Assembly: GCF_050948175.1 (NCBI RefSeq)
Contig: NC_135198.1
Span: 11,405,001-11,469,000 of the forward strand
Direction: 5' to 3'
DNA: 64,000 nucleotides
Source: Xylocopa sonorina
Taxonomy: Eukaryota; Arthropoda; Insecta; Hymenoptera; Apidae
Under the pieces are notes generated by a model that was not told the origin of the DNA, made no database searches, and saw nothing but the letters and a program-made list of their open reading frames with translations. Of this stretch, positions 10,451-22,957 are shown one piece after another (position 1 is the first letter of the stretch; every line of letters starts with the position of its first letter). The position numbers were made by a program, and so were the translations under genes.

Positions 10451-13400
10451 AAAATTCGATCTCTTTATCCATTTTTTTTTTTTTTTTTGTTACGATTATT
10501 TCTTCCTTCTAGGGACCGAGAAACGTTCATTTGCTAACAACTATCGCAATACGAACACAGTCCTAACATTCGATGCATGTAAAATAAGTAATGTCAACCT
10601 CGAGACGAAAAAGACTGTCTTCGCATTTTAACGACTTCGATGAAGATTGTGATAAAACGTGAAATATTAAAAATGTTTATTTATATGCGTTCACAACATC
10701 ACGAGGGAACTTTCCTCGATTAAATTCCAAAAAATGGATTCTTTTTACTCTATTTTCGACTTTTACTCGTTTATTTGTTTAAAATGATGAAAAATTACAA
10801 ATTCGTATTCTCGCGCCATTTCCCTATCTCCCCTATTAGATTCAAAGTACGTGGAATTCGAAAATGTTGCGGAACGCTTGCGCCCTCGAAGAAAATTCCT
10901 TCGTACATTCGCGATATCGAAAGATTGAAGTTCCCTTGTCGGATACGTATACTTTCACGTACAGATTAGTACGGTTTTCCTTACGGCATACTCGAGGTTT
11001 GTTTTAAAAACATAAATCATTTTTTAATGTTCCTCGATGGTCATTGTAATTAACCTTAGAAACAGTACTCTTAACCCATGATACAAAAGTGCTTACCCTA
11101 AGAAGAATGTAGAAATCGAAGATTAACATTAGTAACAACTTTTGAATGAAATTTGCGCGAAAAATCGAAATACCTGTCGGAATCTCGAACGTTATTTTCT
11201 TTCCATTTCTTTTTACAGCGAGAGGGAAGTGCAAAGAGTAAACGAATCCGTCATAGTTGCCGTAATTCGAAAATTTTCATCGACGTACATAAATATTTCC
11301 GTTCGTATTATATTTCATTATTTGTCGTATGAAATTATCAATACCCCGGTAATAATCTACGATACATCACCAATCACAAATGTTTCGTTATTTTTACGTA
11401 TTGTTATCCGTAATGACTCTGAGGTATTACGTACGTACGTAATTTAAGAAAATCGGCATTCCTCGAACATTAACCTGAATTCATCTCGGGAAATATATTT
11501 TCAAATCTTATTCAATATTATCAAACGAAATTTTCGTTAATTCCACTTTGTAATCGATAATCCCCGTAGGAGATCATGGAATTTAGTAATCGACGCCGAT
11601 CGCCAATTAAATGGCCATTCTAATAATCTCGATAGGGAAAGAAAAATGAAAAAAGGAACAGTTCGAATTTCGCGCTCTCATAATTGGCTATCGGCGGTAT
11701 TACGTCGAAGGTTGTCACATGTGCCATTCGTACTTGACATTCGAGGGACAAACGATTGGTCGCGGCGTGGCGTAACGCGATTCCAAAATAATGCGTTTAC
11801 GAACCCTCAGTCGGTGACGCGCGATTTCGGATGAAACGTCGAAGTCAAGTTACGTGCGAAAATGCGTATTATCGTTTCGAAATCAGTTCCACCGTCGCGT
11901 TCAAACAAATCGGAGTGATCGAACATTTGGATACAGTGCAGTGCTACGTCGTGGAAGTGATTTACGTGAGTGTAAAGGACGTGAGCGAAGAAAATAGCGG
12001 GAAAACATCGAGGGGCCAGCAATAGGCGTCAATCAGATTTCGAGCATCGGCGTCCTTTGAGCGACCACGGACATCGAAGGTGGTAAGTAGCGTAAAAAAT
12101 ATTTAACGATTAGACTGTTTGCGATTAACAGCACATTGAAAACCTTCACATATTACGTGTATACGTATATGTAAGTGTGTAAGGTGTCTGGTGTGTTTCG
12201 TGTATGTATACATATATAGCTATTTTAAATACATATGTACATCGTTTCCTTACCAAGTTAATGAATTAATGTACGGGGCTCGTATTTTGGTACCGATCGG
12301 CATTTTTCCTTTTGATTTTCGTCGAAGTATACGCGGATTATTTGCGAGAGTTGCGTATATCGTATATATAAATGTGTGTTGGTAACCAAAGTATCGTACA
12401 ATAGATGGGGTACGTGGTAACATTTAGTGTCCGGACAGACCGCGTTACTTGGAATACTCTCGTCGCATTTATCTCAAAACAGAAAACACGCCAGACGATG
12501 TTGCCTGTGTTCGTACGATTTGTGAAACGAATAACCACAAAATGTTTATCGAAATATTGCGCACAGTAAAGATCACATGAATGTCTGTATCTGCGTGTAC
12601 GCGTGTACCGTGTGTACGTTGTGTGTTTACGTGTAAAACGTCGACGTTATACAATAATATCACTAGCGTAGACTGTCGTATCGTTTACAATAATTGCATT
12701 ATATTACAATAGACGATCGAGTCGAGTAGAAATCGTAAATCTTGTGAGTCGATTAAAGTGAATTTCTAGCCGACTTTGTCTCAATTAACCCTACTTAAAT
12801 AGTCTCAACTCTATGAATATGCTTGAATATAGCTCAGATATCGGAAGTGATAGTGGGCTGTTGTAAAAATAAAAATTTAACATTTGTCATCTTGAGGTTG
12901 CGTATGGAAGGACATGTTTTATTGTTTATTGTACGTTATATACTGCTTTGTTCGGTGTAAAAATATAAAGCATTTCGATTACAGACTTCGTATGCATGGG
13001 CGTTGCCATTGTTACCGAGTAATCGGCAGTTATTACGATAATCTCTTTCTCGTGTTTTCCTTGATGCAGGGTTGCACTAATGATCAACTCGTCAACCAAA
13101 CATTTCATCGAATTCTATTTAAATAAATCAACGCCATTTATCGAAAATTTGCAATAATTCTTGATAAATAGTGTCACCGATTTATCCTTGCCTCTTGGAA
13201 TTCTCTATTGAAAAGTTGCACACGAATTATTATTTCACCCGTCTCGTTTTCGTTAAACACGCTCCATAAACCATCGCTCGAGACAATTACAAGCACGCAA
13301 TGAAAAGAAATACGAACAAAATAGGATGTAATTAAGATAGGATGTAATAAGATGATGTGTATATCACACGGAATTAGTTGCTCGATTAGCATAATGCTAT

Positions 13401-15600
13401 CGGAAGGAAATATATTTGAAATGAAACGACATGCCTACGTGTAAGGAAGAAACGCGATCAATTTAAACGATATACGTAAAATTGGAAAGGAAAGAAAGGA
13501 AAGTTGCGTGTGTGTCGGTGCAACCCAGCTTCAAGAAACAGTCTCTAGCTCTCTCGTTCACCTAACAATGGCCCAGGCTATGGAGTTTAATAATTGCTTT
13601 TACGTGGCAATGATAACAATTATGCGTGTATAACAAATGTACTTAGAAACGGTTTCACTTGTGCTATTACTGCTCTCTGGCGATAAAAATCAGATATCAT
13701 TGTGCAACTGCTGGCTCGTAACAAGGGCGTTTGAGGGGGAGAGTTTGTTCTGCTCTTTGCTGCGAGTTATAAACACTATACACTTCCTTGATTGTGCGCC
13801 TAAAAACATGGCGTACGGACCCGCGAACAACGTGGACCGGTCACGGTCCGTCAGGCGCGCAACAAGACACGCATTCATCAACTATATTCGCTATTCTTCT
13901 CTTTTTTTCTCATCGTTTTTCTCTTTTTTTACCTGTCTGTTTGTTTGTTTGTTTTTGTCTTTTGTTTTCGTGTTTCTCGTATTGTAAAATTAACGAACCT
14001 GTGGTCCTGTATATATACACTAGTGATTCCCATTTTTTTTTCTCTTTAAAGTGCCTCTTTTTTTTTCCCGTTTTGTTTTTCTGCGTATACCAAGAGAGAT
14101 CCCCGCAATATAGTATCGTGATTAACATCGACGTATAAATAAAGTTTTCGTTTTTACATTATTTTACCAAATATTAGATTTTTTTCTCAACAGCATTGGT
14201 CTCGATATCGTATTGTTCTCGGTTTTTCGTATACTGGGTGCCTCAAAATAATTCATTTATACAGTACTCGATAAAATATGAACAATAGCAATTCGTTGCT
14301 TTCACACTCGCACATGAGGATGATTAAGAGCGAGTACAGAAAATAAAAGAAAAATAGAAATAAAAACAACGTATTGACGTACAATAAATTTTTAGCGATT
14401 CCAAACTTGTAACAAGGCTCGAAAACAAAAAAAAGACTAATGTGGAAATTCCAATCCCCATGGTACTACGGTATACATTTCGAAACACCCTGTACATTGT
14501 ATACATATATGCTTTTTCGATTCGCCTTTTCTAGCAGCGAAGTAGACGTATTAAAAATTTCGTATGTCTTCCTCTTCCTACCTATGCGTGCATTCCTCTT
14601 TCTCTCTCGTATCTCGCGATCGATGTATCCCAATACTTTATTGCTGTACAACGCGTACATGTATTTATAGAAATATTTCTTCGTGCATCCTATAACTTGA
14701 TTTAAATCGTATCGAAACCGTGACGAAGACTGAATCCGCGACCTACAGACTCGAGATCCAAGAATCGACGAAAGCTCAAGAAACAACGAGGAAAGAAAGT
14801 GAAAAATGTCGTGGTGCGTTTAAAAGTCTCGCGGAATGGACGGCCAAACGAAAATTAGCATGTCTTGCGTATCGTGTTAGGTAGTAATACGTCCGGAAAC
14901 AATCGTATCCTAATACATCGTAATAAATAGCGACTCTCTATCGCTAGATTCAGACAATTATTAAAAATCGCCGCTAATCTTCGTTCCAGCGATCCACCCT
15001 TAACGATAATCAGTCGATGTGTTTCTTCTTCCTCTTCTGCTTCTTCTTCTTCTCCTTCATTTTGTTGTTCGTCTCTTTTTTTTCCTTTTTCTGTTTTTTC
15101 CTTTTTATTTAAAACGCGCGCTCGCTCGCTCGCTCGCTCGTTTCGTTTTGTCCTTTTTTTTTGTTTTGTTTTTTTACCTTACCGTACTAGTATTACAATA
15201 ACATTTTGATTAAATGACACGTGTCGTAACGCTTGCAATCTCACGAGGGAAACCGTCTTAATTATCGAAAAAAGATGATGAACATTGTTTTGCCGCGTGG
15301 AAAAGTCGAACAATCCTCGTTCAAGACAGATTTCAGGCCAGCACAGAAACAGCTCTCGGTTCGTCGTACGTGCATGTACGTACAGATAGATGTACGCGTG
15401 CATCCATGTAGTTTCGATCGGTATCTAGGTACAGGATGATCCAGAAACGATGTCGCGAAATTTAAAGCCTGTCTCTCTCTTTCTCTCTATCTCTCGTGGC
15501 TCGAGAACCGAGGGTGACGATCGCGATAAAGCAATTAGTCAGTCGTTTAAATATTTATAGGTAGCATCTCTGTTTAACTCTCTTGATTAATCTGTTTAAT
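10451..15600. other. Intergenic stretch, AT-rich turning to mixed composition; no supported coding gene
   Basis: No frame of coding character or recognisable protein was found on either strand. The stretch includes a possible plus-strand first exon ending at a strong donor at 12083 (see separate entry), poly-pyrimidine blocks around 13890-14080 and 15019-15170, and a TCGC tetranucleotide run near 15117-15141. Confidence 0.45.
11807..12082 (+). promoter_or_regulatory. Possible promoter and untranslated first exon (plus strand)
   Basis: A TCAGT arthropod initiator-like pentamer at 11807-11811 sits at the edge of a CpG-rich island in otherwise AT-rich DNA. About 270 bases downstream is a strong donor (AAGGTG/GTAAGT, cut after 12082). 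The 64-codon frame inside (11831-12025) has no known family. This could be the leader exon of a plus-strand transcript, coding or long noncoding. It is inferred from two short motifs only. Confidence 0.2.
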
Positions 15601-17129
15601 GTACAATTAAATATATATGGCTGTATCTCAGGTTCATGTGTTAACGTACGATCGTTCAGTGTCCCTCGGTACGTCTCTCGCCACCGGTATAAATAACCGC
15701 GCGGTTTCGGGAGTCATTTTTGAATCAGCCTGTGGAAAAATCGAACGTTGCTGCTTCACAGGCGTAGTCCCCTGGCGAACTATTGTTGATCGTTTAATAG
15801 AGCGATATCGAATATTCTGCATAGAAATGATGCGACTGGTGTGAGCGTAAAGGTACGCGCCAACGGTTTGGCCTGGCCAAACTGGTCGGTCACTCGGTAT
15901 ATCTGTATACATTGTTATCGATATAATTCAACGTATCAAAAATATGCTGAGAATCTTTGAAATCAGGTGTGGTAATTAGTCACGCGGCGGTTAGCCGGAG
16001 CAACGGTTACTCTAATCAAAAATGGAAGCGTGTGTGTGGGTGTGTGCGCGCAACGAAACCGTTTCCGTCTCGCTCGAAAATCTTCTCTTCTCACTCGGGA
16101 TTGTCACTTTCTCGCGTTTCGTCTTATCGATACATTATCGGAACGAGTTTGAAAACAGTCATTAAAATTGTAGATATTATTCATATTCTTTCTCTCATTC
16201 TCACACGTTCGTTTCTACGTTCATTCGCTCGCTCGTTCGTTTGTTCGTTCGTTCGTTCGTACATTCTTCCTTTCTCGCTTCTTTCTCTCTTTCTTTCTAT
16301 AAGTCACACTGAATTACGTATTCTTCGGTAGAGCGTGGAAGATGCTTGCAAAGTTCGGAGCACCTGCGCGATATTATCCTATGTACAACTCTAGCAATCG
16401 TCTGTGTGTAACAAAACCTGAACGAAAAAGCGTTCACCGCGAACATCCCTTCTCTTTTGTTTCTTCGTATTTTTTGTTTCCCTTTTTTGTTTCCCCTCTA
16501 TATTTCTGTTCACGTTTCAATTGTGCTTCGCTACGGCGACCCTTATATAGTAATACGTATATTTGATTTAGTGTCTTTGTTTCTTCTCCTCGCTCCCTTT
16601 TGTTTCATCTTATTTCCCTTTTCTCTTCATTCATCCCCGTTACTATATCTCTTTCCTTCACCCGGTTCGTCGTCATCGTAACGTCCCGTCGCGTCGTTTT
16701 ATTTCATCGCCTTATAAAAATTGGACCTGGTTCCATTTGTTCACTACAATTCGCTAATTCCACCGGTCTGAACGCCGGGGATCGTCCAACGATCTCACGA
16801 TCCTCCGCGTCCACGCCGCGGAGATCCCAATGGCACGCGCGTGTTACATATGTACGCTACATATTAATCGACCGATGATTTATTGACGCTTTTTCTGCGA
16901 TTCGTACCAATCACAATGTTCTCCTATCCTATACATGGTCAACGGAACAACTTTCGAAACGGATTTAAGACAAGACGAATGCAACCCTCGACCGGTAGAA
17001 CGAGATCGATGCAAACGATTGATGGATACTAGAGAGTTCAACTTAAACTATCCGCTGTGTACGTCTACCAGCGTTCTATTTAATGTGCACGGTTCGCTTG
17101 TAACTGTAAGCTGCAAGGTATACGCGGGC

Positions 17130-17175
17130 GATCGTCGATAAACGATAAAATTCGTCGTATCGTTTATCGGCGATC
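17130..17175. repeat. Inverted repeat, 18-bp arms with 10-nt loop
   Basis: The left arm is 17130-17147 (GATCGTCGATAAACGATA) and the right arm 17158-17175. They pair over 18 positions with a single mismatch that becomes a U:G wobble in plus-strand RNA; the loop is 10 nt. The stem is shorter than a typical insect pre-miRNA. Confidence 0.8.
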
Positions 17176-19299
17176 CGATTTCTTATTTTTCCTTTCAACA
17201 GACGAAACAGAGTTGCAGACAGACAATCGGCAGATCGAGAATCATCGCACGACGCGACTCTATCGGTCGAAGGTTGTAGAGCTCCATTTTTTCCTCGATT
17301 TTTCTTAAAAAATTCGCGACTTTGCGTCTAGCCTACGGACGAGAAAACAATTTACGGCTAAGAGAATTAACAATCGTCATTCATTAGCGTCTTCACGAGC
17401 CCGTTTTATACGAGAAACCTTCCTGCTCTCTTTCTCTTTCTCTCCTTCTCCTTCTCTCTCTCTTCCTCCATCTCTCTTTCTCTCTTGTTCTCTCTGTCAA
17501 CGAAGAATCAACGGAAACCCTCCTCTCGTATAAAATCCTTATAAAAAACTTATCGGTATAAAACGGGCTTTGGTTTCATTAGAATTCTATCCACCTTTAT
17601 ATCATACGTGTCCGCGTTCCATCCTTTGCGAGCATTCTGTTTTTCATTAACTACTTGCTTTCGCGCAATTATCGTAACCCTTTACCAGACTAACGAATAC
17701 TCGCACCGCGACTTTTATCCGATCGTACGCGATGCTCGAGGAGGATTACCTTTTAATTCGACTAACTTATAATTATCTCGTTTCACAGTGGAATTCGTGA
17801 ACGTGAATGAAAACGATGTGTCTCAGGTCGTCCATCCATTCTTTCGTACTCCAAATTATACTCAATACCGCCAGTGTTTTCAATTCTCACTCTCTGAACC
17901 CATCGTCCATCAGAAGGTACAAACCCAACCCAACTCGAATAATCGAATCGCCTGCGCGAAAGAAAATTCTTTTTGAAAATTCCGGGCAGCCGTTCTTTAA
18001 ACCTCCGGTACAATTATATCATGGCTCGGAGAGCTCGTTCTCCCTTCCCTCCCTACGTGTTCATTCCACGTTACCGCCGTTTAGATACGCGCGTTTCGAG
18101 CGCAGTTTGAGGTACCCGCGGGTACGTAGCTACCGGCGCGCGGAGCAGAAAAACGGTCGGGCTCCGATTCGAAGGTCGGCAGGCGTTTCATTGGCAGGTA
18201 GTCGGCGTGCACGGTAAAAAACGGCTCTCGTACATAAACAGTTGGACGAGCCGCGGAGGGAACGAAAAGCGGGCGAGGCAGCGTGGCCCGGCGAAAACAA
18301 AGCGTATCGATCACGGGTGACTCTGATTGACTCGTACGTCGCATGACCACGGCTAATGATCCGCCAAGGACAGAATCGGGCTTACGGTCGATTCGGATCG
18401 CGAGCGATTCGTCGCTCGACCGAATTTAAATCGTTCCCCGTTTCTTCCTCAGGATACATTTTTGTACGATTATCGCTTCGATCGATTGCTGGAAATCTGT
18501 TCTCGGAACAGAGCGGAGGAGAGCGAGCAGAGATCATTGGAGAGTGTTTTTTCAACGAGGATTTCGTCGAGAAAAATGTCCGCGAGGGTAAAGGGCGAGG
18601 TGGTTTTGCGAAACGTAGGTAGGGACATCGGAAGTAACAAATCATCCCGTAGTTTAACATTTGCGGTGCGTTTTCGAGCGCGATTAACCTGTTGCTGCGC
18701 GCAGGTTGTTTGTCGCGTCGCGAAATGGCTGCCATAAACCTCGATTGATTTAATCCAGCGACAGGCAAAACCGGGCGAATATTATGCGAGAGCTCGGGAG
18801 CGTAACAAGTTCGAGGACAAGAACCGACCCTCTGGCTCCGTTTCCACCCCTTTGTACACGTGTTACGCGAACACTGCCCTCGTAAAGACGAGGGGTGACT
18901 CGATTATAATGGAATTATTCATGGAAGTTCATTAACCACGTCAAACGGTACAAATGTCGACGTTTCGAATTACGATAATCAGAAATTTGAAACAATCGTG
19001 ATTTTTCTTTCTCTCGAGATTTGGAAATTTGGAAATCGAAGAAACTTGTACTCTCCGTGGCTGTCGCTCGACAGCTAGGAGGATCACCAGATGATTTGAA
19101 TATTTGAAATATTGGAACGATCCCGGGGGCGCGGATGCGTCGAACGACGCTTTCTAATTGAGCAAGACTTAGAAAGCCCGTATCTACGCGGTTTTGTACA
19201 CGCACATTGTCCCTCTGACGGACCGCTCGACTCGTTTGAATTTCGTGTCGCGTTAATTTATGCAATTGGAGCGATCGCGTTTCCAAACAAACAAAACCG

Positions 19300-19320
19300 A
19301 TTCGCGGTCGGACCGCGAAT
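19300..19320. repeat. Near-perfect 21-bp palindrome
   Basis: Ten-base arms (ATTCGCGGTC and its exact complement) flank one central base. Such a compact dyad could be a dimeric protein-binding site, though chance is possible in CpG-rich DNA. Confidence 0.75.
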
Positions 19321-19656
19321 TAAGGTTAACTTCGTTGGAGCGTCGCCTCTAGCGCGCCACTTTCGAAACGGAAGTCGGACCCGTGAATTCACCGTGGAAC
19401 CTCGCTCGGCGGAATAGTAGCAGTAAAAGGGATGACGGTTAATCGCGCGGAGGCGAAAAAGAGGCAGGTAGAGAATGGTAGGGATGGTCGGCGTAAGGTA
19501 AAAAGAGGACCGCGAGCGGTATATCGTGCAGGAGGGTGATCCGCGTGGATTTCGTGGTCGTTTGCTTGTTTAGATTTCTCCGTTATGCGTTGCATAATCC
19601 TGTGGCCGGGCCCTCGTCGGGCAACAACAAGAAAGGGAAAGAAAGGAAGAAAGACG

Positions 19657-19658
19657 GA

Positions 19659-19692
<34 letters not shown>
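19657..19692. repeat. (GAAA)9 microsatellite
   Basis: Nine tandem GAAA units, followed by GGAA-type imperfect units to about 19705. Confidence 0.95.
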
Positions 19693-19693
<1 letters not shown>

Positions 19694-22054
19694 GAAGGAA
19701 GGAAGAAGAAGGCGTACGGGGGCGAGGGACAAGAAAGAAAAACAAAGTTCGAGCAGGAAGTGGCTCGCGTAAAAAGAAAAGCCCCGGTAGCTCGTCCGTG
19801 GCGAGCAAGCGAGTGGAGTGGAGTAGTAGGCCAAGTGGAAGTTCCTCTGTGAGTTGCTCCTCTCTTCCGAAGCGAAGAGAGCGAGAGATAGGGTATGAGA
19901 AAGAGACGGGCAGAGAGAGAAGGATGACCATCTTTTATTTCGTTCGAGAGAGTAACTGTCAGCCGGTATTTCGCGTGGAGGCAAAATAAAGTATAAAGGG
20001 TGTTCGCTGCGTCGTATATACGCGCACGCCAGTATGGACCAACTTCTCTTACTCTCCTTCTCGCTCTATCTATCGGGTCTCAGGATCGTCGCGACCACGG
20101 TTCACCCTTTCGTTCCCCGTCTTCGTCTCTGGTCCCGGCGTGTACACGTGTTTCTCTCTCTCTCTCACTCTCTTAGCTCCAGCTCGTGGTTTCCGTCTCC
20201 GTTCCTCCCCTCGAGTCTGCCTCCACGCTCTTCGTCGAATCTCCGTCTCCTTTCGCGTGTTCCCGTCCGCTCTCCCGTGTTGCCTCTCCTTTTTTCCATC
20301 GTACACTGTCCCGCTCCTTTAGCCTTGCAGACGCTTCTGGCAGACGAGGCGCGTTTTGTTCTCAACTTCCTTAATTTCACCTTCCGGGGGCCTTCGAGAT
20401 CTTCACCACCACCCCCTCTCGACCCCCTTGCCCGCCCTCTTTCTCATCATCGATTCGTTATTCGCATTCGATTTCGTCTCGAAATAGATACGACGCGTCG
20501 ATCCGCGGGGATCAATGAAAGGATCGAACGACTCGAACGGAACCCGCGATCTACGCCGGTGGAACGCGCACCGTCTGTTATTTTGTTTCAGCTCGTGCTA
20601 CCAGCTGATGACTGTAATTAAGTCGCTCGGCTACACTCTCTATCTCGTGGCAGGCTACTCTCGACGATGAACGATTACCACGAGAGTCCGCGGGATATTA
20701 GCCTGGCCCCCTGTACCTACACCTCGATCGGTGTGCGCGTGTGCGCGCTAGAAGACGCGTTTAAAACGATCCGCGGCACGGTGGATCGAAAAAGCAAACG
20801 AATGCAGGCCAGCATCCGCGAGCGCGATAATAACCGGCTGCGCAAACTACGATCGACGGGTAGCCACGGTCTACTCGCGAGCACGTCCCGCCGGCTGATG
20901 CACGATCGTATCTGTCTCGACCGGGACGGCAAGTACCCGTACATTTCCACCGATAATCACCAGCGAAATGACAGGGATCGCGAAAGCGAAAAACCGTTTC
21001 TTCTCAACTATGCTCGCGTTCGACCCAATTGCTCTAGCCGTCGTAATTGAACGCGCGCATACCCCGCGCCTCCGCCTTGGTCCACGAAAACGTTCTCCTT
21101 CTATCGTCGGTTGCAATTATTTCGGTAAAATAGAAATTCGAGAGAACGATTGCACGTAGCGGCGCGTCCGCCGGAACCGGTAACGCGGTTCCTCCCGAGT
21201 CGTCTCTCAAGGAGACTCGTAACGCGATTAACACCTCCGCCCGTTGATGCACCGGTTCAGCTGTGGCGGTAGATGCAATCAGCGCATCGGAATGTTTTTT
21301 CTCCGCGTCGCGCGGACGAAGGATCGTTCGTGATTCCCGGGGCTCCTCCGTTGCGTCGAAAAGGAATTTCGCTCACGTGACCAGACGAAGAGGCAGAAGC
21401 GGGTATACGCGCGCACGCTGCGAGGTTTCTCGTTACTCCTCCAGAGGCCCGGGGCTCCGGTATAAGAGCCGTCGCGACGATCGTCGTGGCAAGTTCACGA
21501 ACCTTGAACCCTCCTTTAAGCCCGTCGACTCGTTTCGAGAGGCCCGCGTGACTGGCGATCTGCGAATGATTAGCTTTCCGTGTGGCCGACGACTTCTCGC
21601 GGTGCCACGACGCGAAACATCCCTCCTCCACCCGTTCGTTCGTTCTCGTTTCCGTTTGTCAATCTCGCGACGATTTACCGATTGCGATATCAGCTCGCTC
21701 CAATTTGACGTCGTGCGCTTCCTCGCGGGTATTCCCCGCGGGAACGATCGGTTTCTCGGTAGGAAGCCGTGATAATTTGTACGGCATACGCGCGAGTACT
21801 TGGAATGTCTCCGCGTCACTCGTAGGGTTAAATCGTCCCTGGTGAGTCAGAGCGTCGCAGGAAAACGGAGATCCCCGCGTGCATGATCGATCTCCGCGTC
21901 TCCGTTCGTGCTCGTCCACCGGTGAACAGAGAATCGACGGCCGATAGAAAGAGTGATAGAGAAAGAGAGGGAAGCGGCGTGACCGCGAAAACACGAATAG
22001 CATAGGAATGTCACGAAAACAATGTCGGCCACCTGACCCGCGCCCTGCCAACCG

Positions 22055-22069
22055 ACCACGACGACGACA

Positions 22070-22114
<45 letters not shown>
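22055..22114. repeat. (GAC)n trinucleotide repeat, interrupted
   Basis: About 20 GAC/GGC units in a row. In one minus-strand frame this makes a Ser run and in others Arg or Asp runs; none appears to be a real protein. Confidence 0.9.
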
Positions 22115-22116
<2 letters not shown>

Positions 22117-22919
22117 GGTGGTGTGTCAGAGGGGTCTCTTTGTCTTTTTCTCGTTTCTTCTCCCTCTTTCTCCCTCGGCCGTCGATTACAAGTTTCCTCG
22201 GGCCGGCAGAGCGCAACGTCACCAGTCCCCGGAGCCAGACCCTCGACGAGACTACGAGATTGAGAAACGCTGTCGAAGAACGAGACGGGCCGACTCAAGG
22301 CCGCACCATGGTCCCACTCCCCCGCCAACCAAGAGTCCGAGTCAAGGGCGTTCCCCCCTCCAACTTAACCAGTTATGAGTCGGGGAGACCCAGCGCGCAA
22401 AGAGTCTCCTCTCGGTTGCCTCTCTCCATCGCTGGATCCCTCCTTCTTCGTCCCTCGGCAACGGGCCCCGTTCTCCACCGTCTCGTTCCATCTCGCTCCT
22501 CGTCTCTCCTCGTCGAGTCTCTTTCTCCGCTTGGATCTTGTCCCTCTGTGCGATTATCGACTCTCTCTCCAATACGCGGTGTTTATCGTGTGATTTTTTC
22601 CCTTAGTGGATACTCCTCTCTCGCTCCCTCTCTCTCTCTTCATGAACGTTTTCAGCTTCGTTTCTGTTTGCCAGTGACAACGGAAAGGGGGTAAGGAGTC
22701 ATCTTCTTCGCGCGCATCGTTTCGTTGTTCGTGTCCCCGCGATTCTCGCGCCCCTTCCTCCAGTTGTTAATCGCCCTCTCCGTTGCACGATGCCCGGGCC
22801 GATTCGTATATTTATCACGAAGAATCTCTCCTCGTCACTCCTTCTAGGAAGAGGCTCCTTGTTCGGTTCGGATCCTCTTTTTTTCTTCCCTCCTCTTGGT
22901 CCGTTCGTTCCTCTGCAGA

Positions 22920-22957
22920 CTGCTGCTGCTGCTGCTGCTGCCGCCGCTGCTGCTGCT
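22920..22957. repeat. (TGC)n trinucleotide repeat
   Basis: About twelve TGC units with two CCG-type interruptions. Surrounding frames lack coding character. Confidence 0.85.

Noticed and set aside
22008..22694. 228-codon plus-strand open frame and overlapping 187-codon minus frame
   Set aside because: Built around a GAC trinucleotide repeat; Arg and Ser runs in every frame show it is repeat-driven.
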